From Bacteroidia bacterium (GTDB taxonomy: Bacteria; Bacteroidota; Bacteroidia; UKL13-3), in NCBI GenBank assembly GCA_019695215.1, contig JAIBAK010000006.1:1-64000 (forward strand): a stretch of 64,000 nt of DNA. The letters are read 5' to 3'. A program made the position numbers and the translations under genes. Below are positions 42,106-50,387 of the stretch, in pieces (within the stretch, counting starts at the first letter, position 1; each line of letters starts with the position of its first letter). The notes beneath the pieces are model-generated. The model did no database searches. It saw only the letters and a program-made list of their open reading frames with translations, and had not been told where the DNA came from.

Positions 42106-43260
42106 TTATTTAATTTGGTAAATTTGACATGCTTTTTGAATAAATCCAAATGGATAATGAACGAAATTTGTTTCTGAAAAGAGGAAGACCACTAATTGTC
42201 TTTTTTCTATCTCATTTTTTAAATCAATATCATTCACCGAAACGGGTGCTGACGGGTCAGTGTCATACAATTGCTCTCCGTAATACAGAAAGTTGGAGCA
42301 GGGATTAAATACTTCAGACGGAATGTTCATCATAAACCAGTTCCAGTAAAAACTATCGCCAATAAAAAGGGCATCGGGTTTAAAACCGGTGTGGTGAAAG
42401 CGTAATCGGGGATAAACATAGGTAAAATCTCTGTCGTTAATTTTGTAAAACAGGTTCATTGAGCTGTAAAGGTCGGCATCATCAATATCTCTCGATTCGT
42501 GAGTGGGTGCCAGCGGGTCGATGGTAAATCGGGTAATCGGTTCTTTCCACCAGGTACTTATTGTTTTTAAAAATGAATCGGCACAAAGCAGGCTGCCATA
42601 ATTGCTCCAGTGAGTGCCAAGTTTGGTAAACAAAGGGTAAGGCTGATGCTTTTTTTCATCCATAAAATACCTGTTAAAATCAATCAGGGGTACCCCGTAT
42701 TTTTTAAATGCTTCGGTATAAAACCGGTAATTGGTACGATTGCTTTTTCGCTGATACGAATCCGGAATATACTCGGGGTAATAGAAACCTTTACCGGGAG
42801 CAATCAACACTATCAGCCGAATTCCTTTTTGGGCAAGTGTATCTTTTAAAACTGCTGTTAACCGTGCATGTTCTTCAATGGTATCGGTTCCGTTAAAAAT
42901 TGCTCCGTAAGCCGATTCAATATATCGTTTTCCAAACAGATAGTTTTCTTTACCAATTACCACGTTTTTGGTGTACTGTTTTTTTAAAATCGAAAAATGC
43001 AATTGATTACGTAAACGCACTAACCAGTTGCGTAAGCCGCTTTTATCATTGTAATATCTTTCGCACTCCTCGGCAAATTTTCCTGAGTTGAAAAGGCTAT
43101 CGCTGTAAGTGGGAGCAGGGGTGTTTACCGTTTCACCAAAAAGGCCTGGAATTTTTATGAATTCCGTCATATCCTGTACAGCCGGAATAAACCAAACCGA
43201 CATGATAAAAAGAAAAATAAAAGTCTTTTGGGTGTTCAGAATTACAAGCGTTTGCCGCAA
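42106..43260 (-). CDS. Second AlgX/AlgJ-like SGNH O-acetyltransferase-related protein
   Basis: The 384-residue protein is homologous to the product of the gene at 39548: RLIVLIAPGKGFYYPEYIPDS, PLIDFNRYFM, TKLGTHWSNYGSLLCADSF and ALFIGDSFYWNW are found in the same order. The serine and histidine are kept and, as in the paralogue, the DxHW aspartate is replaced (LGTHW). The N-terminal hydrophobic segment (FIFLFIMSVWFIPAV) anchors it. The TTG start at 43260 is uncertain; no ATG lies before the anchor. It is the first gene of the operon and is divergent from the cystathionine beta-synthase gene. Confidence 0.78.
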   Translation of the reverse strand: MRQTLVILNTQKTFIFLFIMSVWFIPAVQDMTEFIKIPGLFGETVNTPAPTYSDSLFNSGKFAEECERYYNDKSGLRNWLVRLRNQLHFSILKKQYTKNVVIGKENYLFGKRYIESAYGAIFNGTDTIEEHARLTAVLKDTLAQKGIRLIVLIAPGKGFYYPEYIPDSYQRKSNRTNYRFYTEAFKKYGVPLIDFNRYFMDEKKHQPYPLFTKLGTHWSNYGSLLCADSFLKTISTWWKEPITRFTIDPLAPTHESRDIDDADLYSSMNLFYKINDRDFTYVYPRLRFHHTGFKPDALFIGDSFYWNWFMMNIPSEVFNPCSNFLYYGEQLYDTDPSAPVSVNDIDLKNEIEKRQLVVFLFSETNFVHYPFGFIQKACQIYQIK

Positions 43261-43306
43261 AATAAGACCTAAGTATAAAAAGAACTAACCAAGCATTGAA
43301 CTTTCT

Positions 43307-43314
43307 TATCTTTG
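43307..43314 (+). promoter_or_regulatory. -7 box of the cystathionine beta-synthase gene
   Basis: TATCTTTG matches TAnnTTTG and is 4 nt from the ATG at 43319. The -33 element is not evident. Confidence 0.45.
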
Positions 43315-43318
43315 CTAC

Positions 43319-44686
43319 ATGAAAATATGCCAAAATATTCTTGAAACCATTGGTAATACGCCACTTGTAAAGATTAATCAAATCACGAAAGATATTCCGG
43401 CTTTGGTATTGGCCAAAGTTGAAACTTTTAACCCGGGTAATTCAATTAAAGACCGCATGGCTTTAAAAATGATTGAAGATGCCGAACGTGACGGTCGTTT
43501 AAAGCAGGGCGGAGTGATTGTGGAAGGCACCTCGGGCAACACGGGAATGGGCTTAGCCATTGCTGCTGTGATAAAAGGATACAAATGTATTTTTACCACC
43601 ACCGATAAACAATCGCGCGAAAAGGTGGACGCACTAAAAGCAGTAGGTGCCGATGTAATTGTTTGTCCTACTGATGTTGACCCCGAAGATCCCCGCTCGT
43701 ATTATTCAGTTTCATCTCGCTTAGAGAAAGAAATTCCCAATGCCTGGAAACCGAATCAATATGATAACCTCTCCAACTCGCAGGCGCATTACGAACAAAC
43801 CGGCCCCGAAATATGGGACCAAACAGACGGAAAGGTTACCCATTTAGTAGTGGGAGTGGGCACAGGCGGTACCATTTGCGGAACGGGAAAATACCTGAAA
43901 GAAAAAAATCCGGCTATTAAGGTTTTGGGTATTGATACCTATGGGTCGGTATTCAAAAAATATAAAGAAACAGGAGAGTTTGATAAAAATGAAATTTACC
44001 CTTACATAACCGAAGGAATAGGGGAAGATTTTTTGCCGCGTAATGTTGATTTTAGTATCATCGATCACTTTGAAAAAGTTACCGATAAAGATGCAGCGGT
44101 AATGACACGGAGAATATCGCGCGAGGAAGGAATATTTGTAGGCAATTCTGCCGGTTCGGCTATGGCAGGTTTGCTGCAAATGAAAGATATGTTTAAAAAG
44201 GGTGATGTGGTAGTGGTTATTTTTCACGACCACGGTACGCGTTACCTCGGTAAAATGTTTAATGACGACTGGATGCGCGACCGCGGATTTATTGAAGACA
44301 TTCAGGCTAAACGGGCCATTGATTTAATAGAGAAACACAAAAATCAAAAATTGGTTACCGTAAAAGAAGAGGATAAAGTTGAAGAGGCTTTTATCACCAT
44401 GAACCGTTATGATATTTCGCAAATTCCGGTTACCAATGCCAAAGGTGAATTTGTAGGTTCGCTCAATGATAATCATTTGTTTTCGCAGTTGGTTAAAAAC
44501 AATGAATTAAAACATAAACAGGTAAAAGATATCATGCAAAAGTCGTTTCCTTTTGTTGATCCCAACGCAGCCATTGAAGAAGTATCAGCTAAAATAAACC
44601 GGGATAACGATGCCGTATTGGTGCGCGATCTGGGAGGGAATGTGCATATCATTACCAAGTACGATATTATTGACGCAATTAAATAG
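43319..44686 (+). CDS. Cystathionine beta-synthase with C-terminal CBS pair
   Basis: The 455-residue PLP enzyme condenses serine with homocysteine (or forms H2S). PLP lysine 44 lies in NPGNSIKDRM; GTSGNTGMG and GVGTGGTICGTGKYLK hold the cofactor phosphate, and SAGSAMAG is nearby. The C-terminal third (about 335-455) contains two CBS domains (EEAFITMNRYDISQIPVTNAKGEFVGSLN and KDIMQKSFPFVDPNAAIEEVS), which in other members regulate activity. The length agrees with the bacterial CBS-domain form. It is cytoplasmic. It is not clearly in an operon, as a 159-nt gap containing a large palindrome follows. Confidence 0.92.
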   Translation: MKICQNILETIGNTPLVKINQITKDIPALVLAKVETFNPGNSIKDRMALKMIEDAERDGRLKQGGVIVEGTSGNTGMGLAIAAVIKGYKCIFTTTDKQSREKVDALKAVGADVIVCPTDVDPEDPRSYYSVSSRLEKEIPNAWKPNQYDNLSNSQAHYEQTGPEIWDQTDGKVTHLVVGVGTGGTICGTGKYLKEKNPAIKVLGIDTYGSVFKKYKETGEFDKNEIYPYITEGIGEDFLPRNVDFSIIDHFEKVTDKDAAVMTRRISREEGIFVGNSAGSAMAGLLQMKDMFKKGDVVVVIFHDHGTRYLGKMFNDDWMRDRGFIEDIQAKRAIDLIEKHKNQKLVTVKEEDKVEEAFITMNRYDISQIPVTNAKGEFVGSLNDNHLFSQLVKNNELKHKQVKDIMQKSFPFVDPNAAIEEVSAKINRDNDAVLVRDLGGNVHIITKYDIIDAIK

Positions 44687-44760
44687 GTGGCGGTTGGCGA
44701 GAGGTGAGTTTGTGATTTCATCTTTGTATAGTTTATTTTTCTGATACATCCTTTACGGCT

Positions 44761-44799
44761 TATCGGGCTTTGCGAGAAAATTTCACGCAAAGTCCGATA
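44761..44799. repeat. 39-bp near-perfect palindrome
   Basis: TATCGGGCTTTGCG (44761-44774) is complementary to CGCAAAGTCCGATA (44786-44799) at 13 of 14 positions (the mismatch is a G-U pair). Within the 11-nt centre GAAA and TTTC also pair. No T run follows on either strand. It could end the upstream transcript, or act as an operator for the metal receptor gene. Confidence 0.7.
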
Positions 44800-44833
44800 C
44801 CTATTATACCAACATTACCCGATTGTATTTTCT

Positions 44834-44841
44834 TATATTTG
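44834..44841 (+). promoter_or_regulatory. -7 box of the metal receptor gene
   Basis: TATATTTG matches TAnnTTTG, 4 nt before the ATG at 44846, again predicting almost no leader. Confidence 0.45.
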
Positions 44842-44845
44842 TCTT

Positions 44846-45640
44846 ATGTCAGTTATGCTTTTTACCGATCAAATGGGGAATACCCTGCATCTGCCACATA
44901 TACCTAAACGTATTGTTTCATTAGTTCCTTCGCAAACGGAATTACTCTATGATTTGGGTTTGACTGATGAAGTAGTTGGGCAAACTCTATTTTGCATTCA
45001 TCCTAAATCACAACATGAAAGTAAGCCACGGGTAGGAGGCACTAAAAAATTGCAATTGGATAAAATCCGTCAACTCAAGCCCGATTTAATTATTGGAAAC
45101 AAAGAGGAAAACGAACAAAGCCAGATTGCAGAACTGCAAAAAGAGTTTCCTGTTTGGATGAGTGATATTAAAAATATGGATGATGCGCTGCAAATGATTG
45201 AGGGAATTGGCAACATTACAGGCAGGCAGGAGCAGGCGGCCATATTGTGTAAATCCATTCAGAATGCGTTTACAGGGTTTAACACTCCCGTTCAGTCACA
45301 CGGGGCAAAAGTACTTTACCTTATCTGGCGTAATCCGTTTATGGCTGCCGGAACCGATACTTTTATTAGTGACATGATAACCCGCATTGGCTGGCAAAAT
45401 GCGATTACTCAAAACCGTTATCCGGAATTGACAGCAGAACAAATAGCCATTCTTGACCCGGATATTATTTTGTTGTCTTCCGAACCTTACCCGTTCAAAA
45501 ACGAACATATTGGGGAATTAAAAATGATTTGCCCGGGAGCGCATATTCGCCTGGCAGACGGAGAAATGTTTAGCTGGTATGGAAGCAGGTTGCTTAAAGC
45601 AGCCACGTATTTCCGGGAATTAAAAGCTGAAGTACTTTAG
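44846..45640 (+). CDS. Helical-backbone metal receptor (BtuF/cobalamin-binding type)
   Basis: The 264-residue protein has the periplasmic-binding-protein-like lobes joined by a long helix: PKRIVSLVPSQTELLYDLGLTDEVVGQT, LDKIRQLKPDLIIGNKEEN, a helix region, then FISDMITRIGWQNAI and LTAEQIAILDPDIILLSSEPYPF. Related proteins bind cobalamin, heme or ferric chelates and feed an ABC importer. No signal peptide or lipobox is present at the N-terminus (MSVMLFTDQMGN), so it would stay in the cytoplasm, and no ABC permease or ATPase gene lies beside it. Its partners are therefore unclear. Confidence 0.82.
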   Translation: MSVMLFTDQMGNTLHLPHIPKRIVSLVPSQTELLYDLGLTDEVVGQTLFCIHPKSQHESKPRVGGTKKLQLDKIRQLKPDLIIGNKEENEQSQIAELQKEFPVWMSDIKNMDDALQMIEGIGNITGRQEQAAILCKSIQNAFTGFNTPVQSHGAKVLYLIWRNPFMAAGTDTFISDMITRIGWQNAITQNRYPELTAEQIAILDPDIILLSSEPYPFKNEHIGELKMICPGAHIRLADGEMFSWYGSRLLKAATYFRELKAEVL

Positions 45641-45678
45641 CCGAAAGTTAAAAAATAGTAAATGAATCGAGCCTTGGA

Positions 45679-45990
45679 CTACGAATGCTGTTTTACATAC
45701 TCAAAAGCGGCCAGAGCAAATTTTTCCCATTTTTTACTTTGGTCAAATTGTACCTGTACCCATTCTTTCATGGGTCGGTTTTTCCCTGATGGATCAAACA
45801 AACCCGAACCATCAAGGCTTAGTGCTTCCCGGTGTTGCGTGTCGGTTAACTTAAAAACCATGCAATTTTGAAAAAAGCATATAAACGCTTTTCCGTTGAT
45901 TTTAAAACACGGCTTTCCAAATAACTGTCCCTGTTCGGCTCCTTTTATTTTTTGGCCTATTTCTGTAAAAAGTGTTTCTTGTTTTGTCAT
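45679..45990 (-). CDS. TfoX-like/YjbR-like small protein
   Basis: A 103-residue product from the ATG at 45990 (an upstream start at 46017 would overlap the terC 3' end). It shows LFGKPCFKINGKAFICFFQNCMVFKLT and EALSLDGSGLFDPSGKNRPMKEWVQV, a pattern seen in small TfoX_N-type or YjbR-fold proteins of Bacteroidota. The function is unknown. It follows terC on the same strand and lies convergent to the metal receptor. Confidence 0.7.
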   Translation of the reverse strand: MTKQETLFTEIGQKIKGAEQGQLFGKPCFKINGKAFICFFQNCMVFKLTDTQHREALSLDGSGLFDPSGKNRPMKEWVQVQFDQSKKWEKFALAAFEYVKQHS

Positions 45991-46000
45991 GTTAAGGGAA

Positions 46001-46756
46001 TCAATCTTCCAGCTCAACCGATTTAGGTGTATCCCTTAACACCACAGGCCGGCTCTTTTTGCGTACCCGTATATTAAGCAATTCCACCACCAGTGAAAAA
46101 GCCATGGCAAAATAGGCATATCCCTTAGGTACGTGCACTTCAAAAGCTTCGGCTACCAGCATCATGCCTATCATCATTAAAAAGGAAAGAGCCAGCATTT
46201 TTATACTCGGGTGTTTTTCAATAAAACGGCTTATTCCCTGCGCGGCAGCCATCATAATAAGCATGGAAATAATTACGGCTGCAATCATAATTTCTACATG
46301 CTGTGCCAAACCCACAGCTGTTATAATTGAATCGAACGAAAACACAATATCAAGTATGATTACCTGCATCACCACCGAGCCGAATGAAACTTTTTTATCA
46401 CTTTTTTCCTGATGTGTTTCTCCTTCTAATTTGTGGTTAATCTCCATGGTGCTTTTTCCCAATAAAAATAAACCACCGGCCAGCAATATTAAATCGCGCC
46501 AGCTAAGGTCATTATCAAAAATGGTAAATACGGGATCTACCAATCCTATTATCCAGCTAATGCATAACAGCAGCCCGATGCGAATGCCAAGTGCTATGAG
46601 CACTCCTAATTTACGGGCCTGAGGCTGTTGCCTGCGTGGCAGCACGGAGGTTACAATGGAAATGAAAATGACATTGTCAATCCCCAGTACAATTTCAAGA
46701 AGGGTTAAAGTGAGTAAACTTATCCAGGCATCGGCTGTGGTAAAAAGTTCTAACAT
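46001..46756 (-). CDS. TerC family integral membrane protein
   Basis: The 251-residue protein has about seven transmembrane segments with the TerC features: IVLGIDNVIFISIVTSVLPRRQQPQARKLG, WRDLILLAGGLFLLGKSTMEI, LDIVFSFDSIITAVGLAQH, and acidic residues in membrane helices typical of metal transport. Family members take part in tellurite resistance or Mn2+ export and metal loading of exported proteins. It ends in an acidic tail (SVELED). It lies 19 nt downstream of miaA and probably shares its transcript. Confidence 0.88.
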   Translation of the reverse strand: MLELFTTADAWISLLTLTLLEIVLGIDNVIFISIVTSVLPRRQQPQARKLGVLIALGIRIGLLLCISWIIGLVDPVFTIFDNDLSWRDLILLAGGLFLLGKSTMEINHKLEGETHQEKSDKKVSFGSVVMQVIILDIVFSFDSIITAVGLAQHVEIMIAAVIISMLIMMAAAQGISRFIEKHPSIKMLALSFLMMIGMMLVAEAFEVHVPKGYAYFAMAFSLVVELLNIRVRKKSRPVVLRDTPKSVELED

Positions 46757-46775
46757 ATCAGCGTTATTTTAGTAT

Positions 46776-47702
46776 TTAATCGGTATTGTTTTCAGCTGCA
46801 AAAATATTCATTTGATGATTTATATGAGCTATTATCTTAGCTACTTCATCGGGGTGAAACCACGTAACGCCTTCCTGTTTGGTAAACCATGTAAGCTGTT
46901 TTTTGGCGTAATTGCGGCTATGCTGTTTAATTTTTTCAATGGTTTGTTCCCTGTTCATTTTTCCGTCAAAAAAATCAAACCACTCGGTGTAGCCTACTGT
47001 TTTTAAGGCACCCAGTTGGCGGTAGGGGTAAACTGCTTTGGCTTCCTGTTCCAGTCCCCTGGCCACCATCATGTCCACCCGTTTGTTAATGCGTTGGTAT
47101 AACTCGGCACGCGGCCGGTTTAATCCGATGTACACAGGAGTAAAATTTCGTTTTGCCATAGAATTTTTGCGAAACGAAGAGTAAGATTTTCCACTGCTCA
47201 TGCACACCTCCAGCGCCCGCATTAACCGATTCGGATTTTGGGTATCAACCACAGTAAAATAGTCGGGGTCTAAGCGAGCCACTTCCTGTTGAAGCCAGAG
47301 CAATCCGTTTTTTTGGTAGTGTTCAATTACCCATTGCCTCAGCTTCTCATCTTTTACGGGCAATTCATCCAAACCATTGCATAATGCCTTTATAAAAAGG
47401 CCCGAACCACCGCACAATATAACCTGTTCTTTGTCGGCAAATAATTCGTTTGTTTTTTTTAATGCATCTCGTTCAAAATCTCCTGCACTGTATTCGGAAG
47501 TAACCGAAAGCGAATTGATAAAATGATGAGGAACCTGAGCCAGTTCGTCTGCATCGGGTTTAGCAGTACCAATGGTAAGTTCGCGGTAAAATTGTCTTGA
47601 ATCACCCGAGATAATTTCGGTGTGGTAGTGCGCTGCCAGCAAAATGGCGGTAGAGGTTTTTCCCACTGCGGTGGGCCCAAGCACTACAATAAGAAATTTC
47701 AA
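46776..47702 (-). CDS. miaA: tRNA dimethylallyltransferase MiaA
   Basis: The 308-residue enzyme transfers the isopentenyl group from DMAPP to adenosine 37 of tRNAs that read UNN codons. Walker A GPTAVGKTS (about residues 9-17), the tRNA-binding SGDSRQFYRELTIGTAKP motif, LCGGSGLFIKALCNGL and the catalytic-region PNRLMRALEVC are all present. The length is typical. It is in a probable operon: the pRiA4b-like gene upstream ends 16 nt before, and terC starts 19 nt after. Confidence 0.94.
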   Translation of the reverse strand: MKFLIVVLGPTAVGKTSTAILLAAHYHTEIISGDSRQFYRELTIGTAKPDADELAQVPHHFINSLSVTSEYSAGDFERDALKKTNELFADKEQVILCGGSGLFIKALCNGLDELPVKDEKLRQWVIEHYQKNGLLWLQQEVARLDPDYFTVVDTQNPNRLMRALEVCMSSGKSYSSFRKNSMAKRNFTPVYIGLNRPRAELYQRINKRVDMMVARGLEQEAKAVYPYRQLGALKTVGYTEWFDFFDGKMNREQTIEKIKQHSRNYAKKQLTWFTKQEGVTWFHPDEVAKIIAHINHQMNIFAAENNTD

Positions 47703-47718
47703 AAGGAATATTTATTTT

Positions 47719-48321
47719 TCAATAACGGGTATCGTCTTCATCAACCCCGAATTCCTCACTGCCAAATTCATCTTCTTCATCAGCTCCGCCCTGTTCGTCA
47801 TCTTCTCCGTCCGAAATTTCACCCGGCACTTCATCCGATTTTACGAGGTAGTTTTTTGTGATTTCGTCAAATTCATTGTCATCAACCGTTCCGAATTTGG
47901 CCGTTTTATCATATTGCTTCGGGGCGGTTCCCATTGATTTTACACAAACCGGATATTTTACTTTAGGGTTTTCTTTGGTCTCAATTCCGGTGAGTTCAAC
48001 GAAAAACGTCCACATTTCTAAAAAGTCAAACACATAAATGAATTTCTGGTGCGGGTCGTTAATCATATCGCACAGGCGGCAATCTTTCATCGTTGCAGCC
48101 GGGTCTTCTTCATCATCGCCCATGCTTTCGAGCGTAATTTCTTCGCCTTTTTTCCAGTGGTCGTCACTTATGTAGAACGATGCTAACTGAGATTTATCAA
48201 ATCCAATGGCATCCTGTATTGCCAGGTGTAACTGCTCAAAGGTTTGCGTGCTTTTAATTTCAATGATGCGCTGTACATCATCAAATTCTTCAAACCAGAC
48301 TTTAAATCGGTAAATGGCCAT
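47719..48321 (-). CDS. Plasmid pRiA4b ORF-3 family protein
   Basis: The 200-residue protein has a compact domain of the pRiA4b ORF-3 type: MAIYRFKVWFEEFDDVQRIIEIKSTQTFEQLHLAIQDAIGFD, then SFYISDDHWKKGEEI and FIYVFDFLEMWTFFVEL. A low-complexity, strongly acidic tail follows (EVPGEISDGEDDEQGGADEEDE region). The family occurs both on plasmids and in chromosomes; its function is not known, and its presence here does not show an IS element. It is upstream of miaA on the same strand. Confidence 0.82.
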   Translation of the reverse strand: MAIYRFKVWFEEFDDVQRIIEIKSTQTFEQLHLAIQDAIGFDKSQLASFYISDDHWKKGEEITLESMGDDEEDPAATMKDCRLCDMINDPHQKFIYVFDFLEMWTFFVELTGIETKENPKVKYPVCVKSMGTAPKQYDKTAKFGTVDDNEFDEITKNYLVKSDEVPGEISDGEDDEQGGADEEDEFGSEEFGVDEDDTRY

Positions 48322-48386
48322 TGTGTGTAGTAGAGTTTTAGGAGTGCAAATTTCTGCTTTATGTTACGAAACTAAAAATGTAAAAT

Positions 48387-49811
48387 TCAGGAAATGGAAA
48401 GCTTATTTTTAAGGTTGAGTCCCAGTTTTTTACCTTCTTTTTCCATCCAGTGTATGGCCTCGGCCCGCTCATTTTTTATAACTCCGTCAAGTATGGCATC
48501 CTTCAGTGAGTTTTTAATTTGACCTATTTCTTTTCCCGGACCAATATCAAACGCAAACATAATTTCCTGTCCTGTAATGGGGGGCTGCCAGTTTTTTACG
48601 CGGTCACGTTCTTCAACTTCCCTTATTTTTTGTTCCACTTCGGCCAGGTTCTCCCGGTATCGTTGCACCTTATCGGCATTTTTCGAGGTAATATCGGCAT
48701 GGCAAAGGATAAACAACGAATCCAAATCGTCTCCGGCTTCAAATAACAGCCTGCGCATCGCTGAGTCGCTTACTTCACTTTCGGCTAATGCCTTGGGGCG
48801 TAAATGGAGTAACACCATTTTCTCCACGAATTTCATTTTTTCATTCATGGGCAATTTCATTCTTCGGAATATGCCGGCCACCATGCGTGCCCCGCGATCT
48901 TCGTGTCCGTGAAAAGTCCATCCTTCACCCGGAATAAGTTTTTGTGTAAGGGGCTTGGCAATATCGTGCAAAATAGCAGCCCACCTTAGCCACAAATCAT
49001 CGGTATAGGCACAAATCTGGTCAAGCACCTGCAGCGTATGGTAAAAATTATCTTTATGGGTTTTGCCATCCACTACTTTTACTCCCTGCATATTGGCTAA
49101 TTCCGGAAAAATGAGGCGCAATAATCCCGTATCAAAAAGAAGTTTGAATCCCGTGGATGGTTTTGGACACAGAATTATTTTGTTCAGTTCATCCGTTATG
49201 CGCTCCATCGATACGATTGAAATGCGTTCGGCATTTTGTTTAATGGATGCCAGCGTATCGGGGTGAATGGTGAATTGCAATTGCGCGGCAAACCGAATGC
49301 CCCGCATCATGCGCAAAGGGTCATCGCTAAAGGTAATATCGGGGTCAAGCGGAGTTTGAAGTATCTTTTGCTCCATATGTGCTACTCCGTTAAACGGATC
49401 AAGCAGCACACCAAAGTCATTTTTATTTAAACTCAGTGCAAGTGTATTTATGGTAAAATCCCTGCGGTTCTGGTCGTCCTGCAGCGAGCCCGATTGAACT
49501 TCGGGTTTACGTGAATGGCTTACATAGGATTCTTTGCGTGCGCCCACAAATTCCACATCCCAGTCGGCTGTTTTAAGCTGAGCAGTACCAAAGTTTTTAA
49601 AAAAACTTACTTTGGGTTTTCCGGGCAGGGCATTGCTCACCGCATGAGCCAGCTCAATACCATCGCCCAAAACCACTACATCCACATCTTTTGAAGGGCG
49701 GTTTAAAAATAAATCACGCACATAGCCACCCACTACCCAGGCGGGAATATTGAGTTTTTGTGCCTCATCAGCAATTATTTTAAAAAGAGGATGGGTGAGG
49801 TGCTGCTTCAT
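48387..49811 (-). CDS. CCA tRNA nucleotidyltransferase / poly(A) polymerase family with HD domain
   Basis: The 474-residue protein has the class II nucleotidyltransferase head: WVVGGYVRDLFLNRPSKDVDVVVLGDG (the G-G-x-VRD and DxD motifs), RRDFTINTLALSLNKNDFGVLLDPFNG and DPLRMMRGIRFAAQLQF. An RNA-binding region follows, then an HD domain (WAAILHDIAKPL, HGHEDRGARM). It matures or repairs tRNA 3' CCA ends, and the HD domain suggests an added phosphohydrolase activity. It has a -7 box upstream (49823-49830). Confidence 0.9.
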   Translation of the reverse strand: MKQHLTHPLFKIIADEAQKLNIPAWVVGGYVRDLFLNRPSKDVDVVVLGDGIELAHAVSNALPGKPKVSFFKNFGTAQLKTADWDVEFVGARKESYVSHSRKPEVQSGSLQDDQNRRDFTINTLALSLNKNDFGVLLDPFNGVAHMEQKILQTPLDPDITFSDDPLRMMRGIRFAAQLQFTIHPDTLASIKQNAERISIVSMERITDELNKIILCPKPSTGFKLLFDTGLLRLIFPELANMQGVKVVDGKTHKDNFYHTLQVLDQICAYTDDLWLRWAAILHDIAKPLTQKLIPGEGWTFHGHEDRGARMVAGIFRRMKLPMNEKMKFVEKMVLLHLRPKALAESEVSDSAMRRLLFEAGDDLDSLFILCHADITSKNADKVQRYRENLAEVEQKIREVEERDRVKNWQPPITGQEIMFAFDIGPGKEIGQIKNSLKDAILDGVIKNERAEAIHWMEKEGKKLGLNLKNKLSIS

Positions 49812-49822
49812 AAAATGAGGCG

Positions 49823-49830
49823 CAAATATA
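49823..49830 (-). promoter_or_regulatory. -7 box of the tRNA nucleotidyltransferase gene
   Basis: On the minus strand TATATTTG matches TAnnTTTG, 11 nt before the start codon. No clear -33 element. Confidence 0.45.
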
Positions 49831-49890
49831 GCAGAAGTCTTGTTTTATAATATCTGAAATTTATACAGGTAATTTTGTACTTTGCCGCGT

Positions 49891-50361
49891 ATGATTTATA
49901 AAAAGAACAGAGTGTTTAATATTCTCCTTGCCGCATTTGTGCTTTGTATGCAGGCGTGTTCCATTTCGGCCCCGTTGATTACCGATGTGAAATCGGTTGA
50001 TTTTAAAAATACCGAAACCGGGAAAAAGGGAATGGAAGTAGCTTTCAAAATAAAAAATCCGAATGCTTTTGCGCTTAAGGTAAAACGGTTCGACTTTGAA
50101 CTGAGCATTAACAACAAACCTATTGGAAAAGCTTATTCGGTGCGAAAAATAAAAATTGCCCGCCATGCCGAGGCGTATTACCCTATTTTATTAGAAACCG
50201 ATATCGATCAGGCTAAAACGCTTTTAACAGGTTTGGGAAGTTTGTTTCAGGGAAAAACAGAATTAGCCATGACCGGAAGTGTAAAAGTAGGAGCCGGTTT
50301 TCTGAGTAAAAAATTTAAGGCGGAAGTAAAAGCAAAAATCAACCTGAAAGATTTCTTTTAG
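49891..50361 (+). CDS. LEA type 2 (LEA14-like) lipoprotein
   Basis: The 156-residue protein has a lipoprotein signal with lipobox (LCMQAC). The following WHy/LEA14 domain shows FKNTETGKKGMEVAFKIKNPNAFALKVKRFDFELSIN and then KAYSVRKIKIARHAEAYYPILLE, the pattern of an immunoglobulin-like beta sandwich (NPNAF is the family hallmark). The start is the ATG at 49891 because a TTG at 49882 only adds three residues. Bacterial members are linked to stress tolerance but the function is not defined. The next gene follows after 26 nt. Confidence 0.82.
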   Translation: MIYKKNRVFNILLAAFVLCMQACSISAPLITDVKSVDFKNTETGKKGMEVAFKIKNPNAFALKVKRFDFELSINNKPIGKAYSVRKIKIARHAEAYYPILLETDIDQAKTLLTGLGSLFQGKTELAMTGSVKVGAGFLSKKFKAEVKAKINLKDFF

Positions 50362-50374
50362 CAGGGAAACAAAG

Positions 50375-50382
50375 TACATTTG
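50375..50382 (+). promoter_or_regulatory. -7 box of the lipoprotein gene at 50388
   Basis: TACATTTG matches TAnnTTTG, 5 nt before the GTG start. A TTC at 50353-50355 is at the right spacing for a weak -33. Confidence 0.4.
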
Positions 50383-50387
50383 TTTCT

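Noticed and set aside
44687-44845. Cobalamin riboswitch before the metal receptor gene
   Set aside because: The gap is only 159 nt, has no B12-box sequence and is mostly occupied by one palindrome; the -7 box is next to the ATG, leaving no leader.
47719-48321. Insertion-sequence remnant suggested by the pRiA4b ORF-3 name
   Set aside because: No inverted repeats or transposase; the gene sits in a stable-looking run with miaA, and the family is common in chromosomes.
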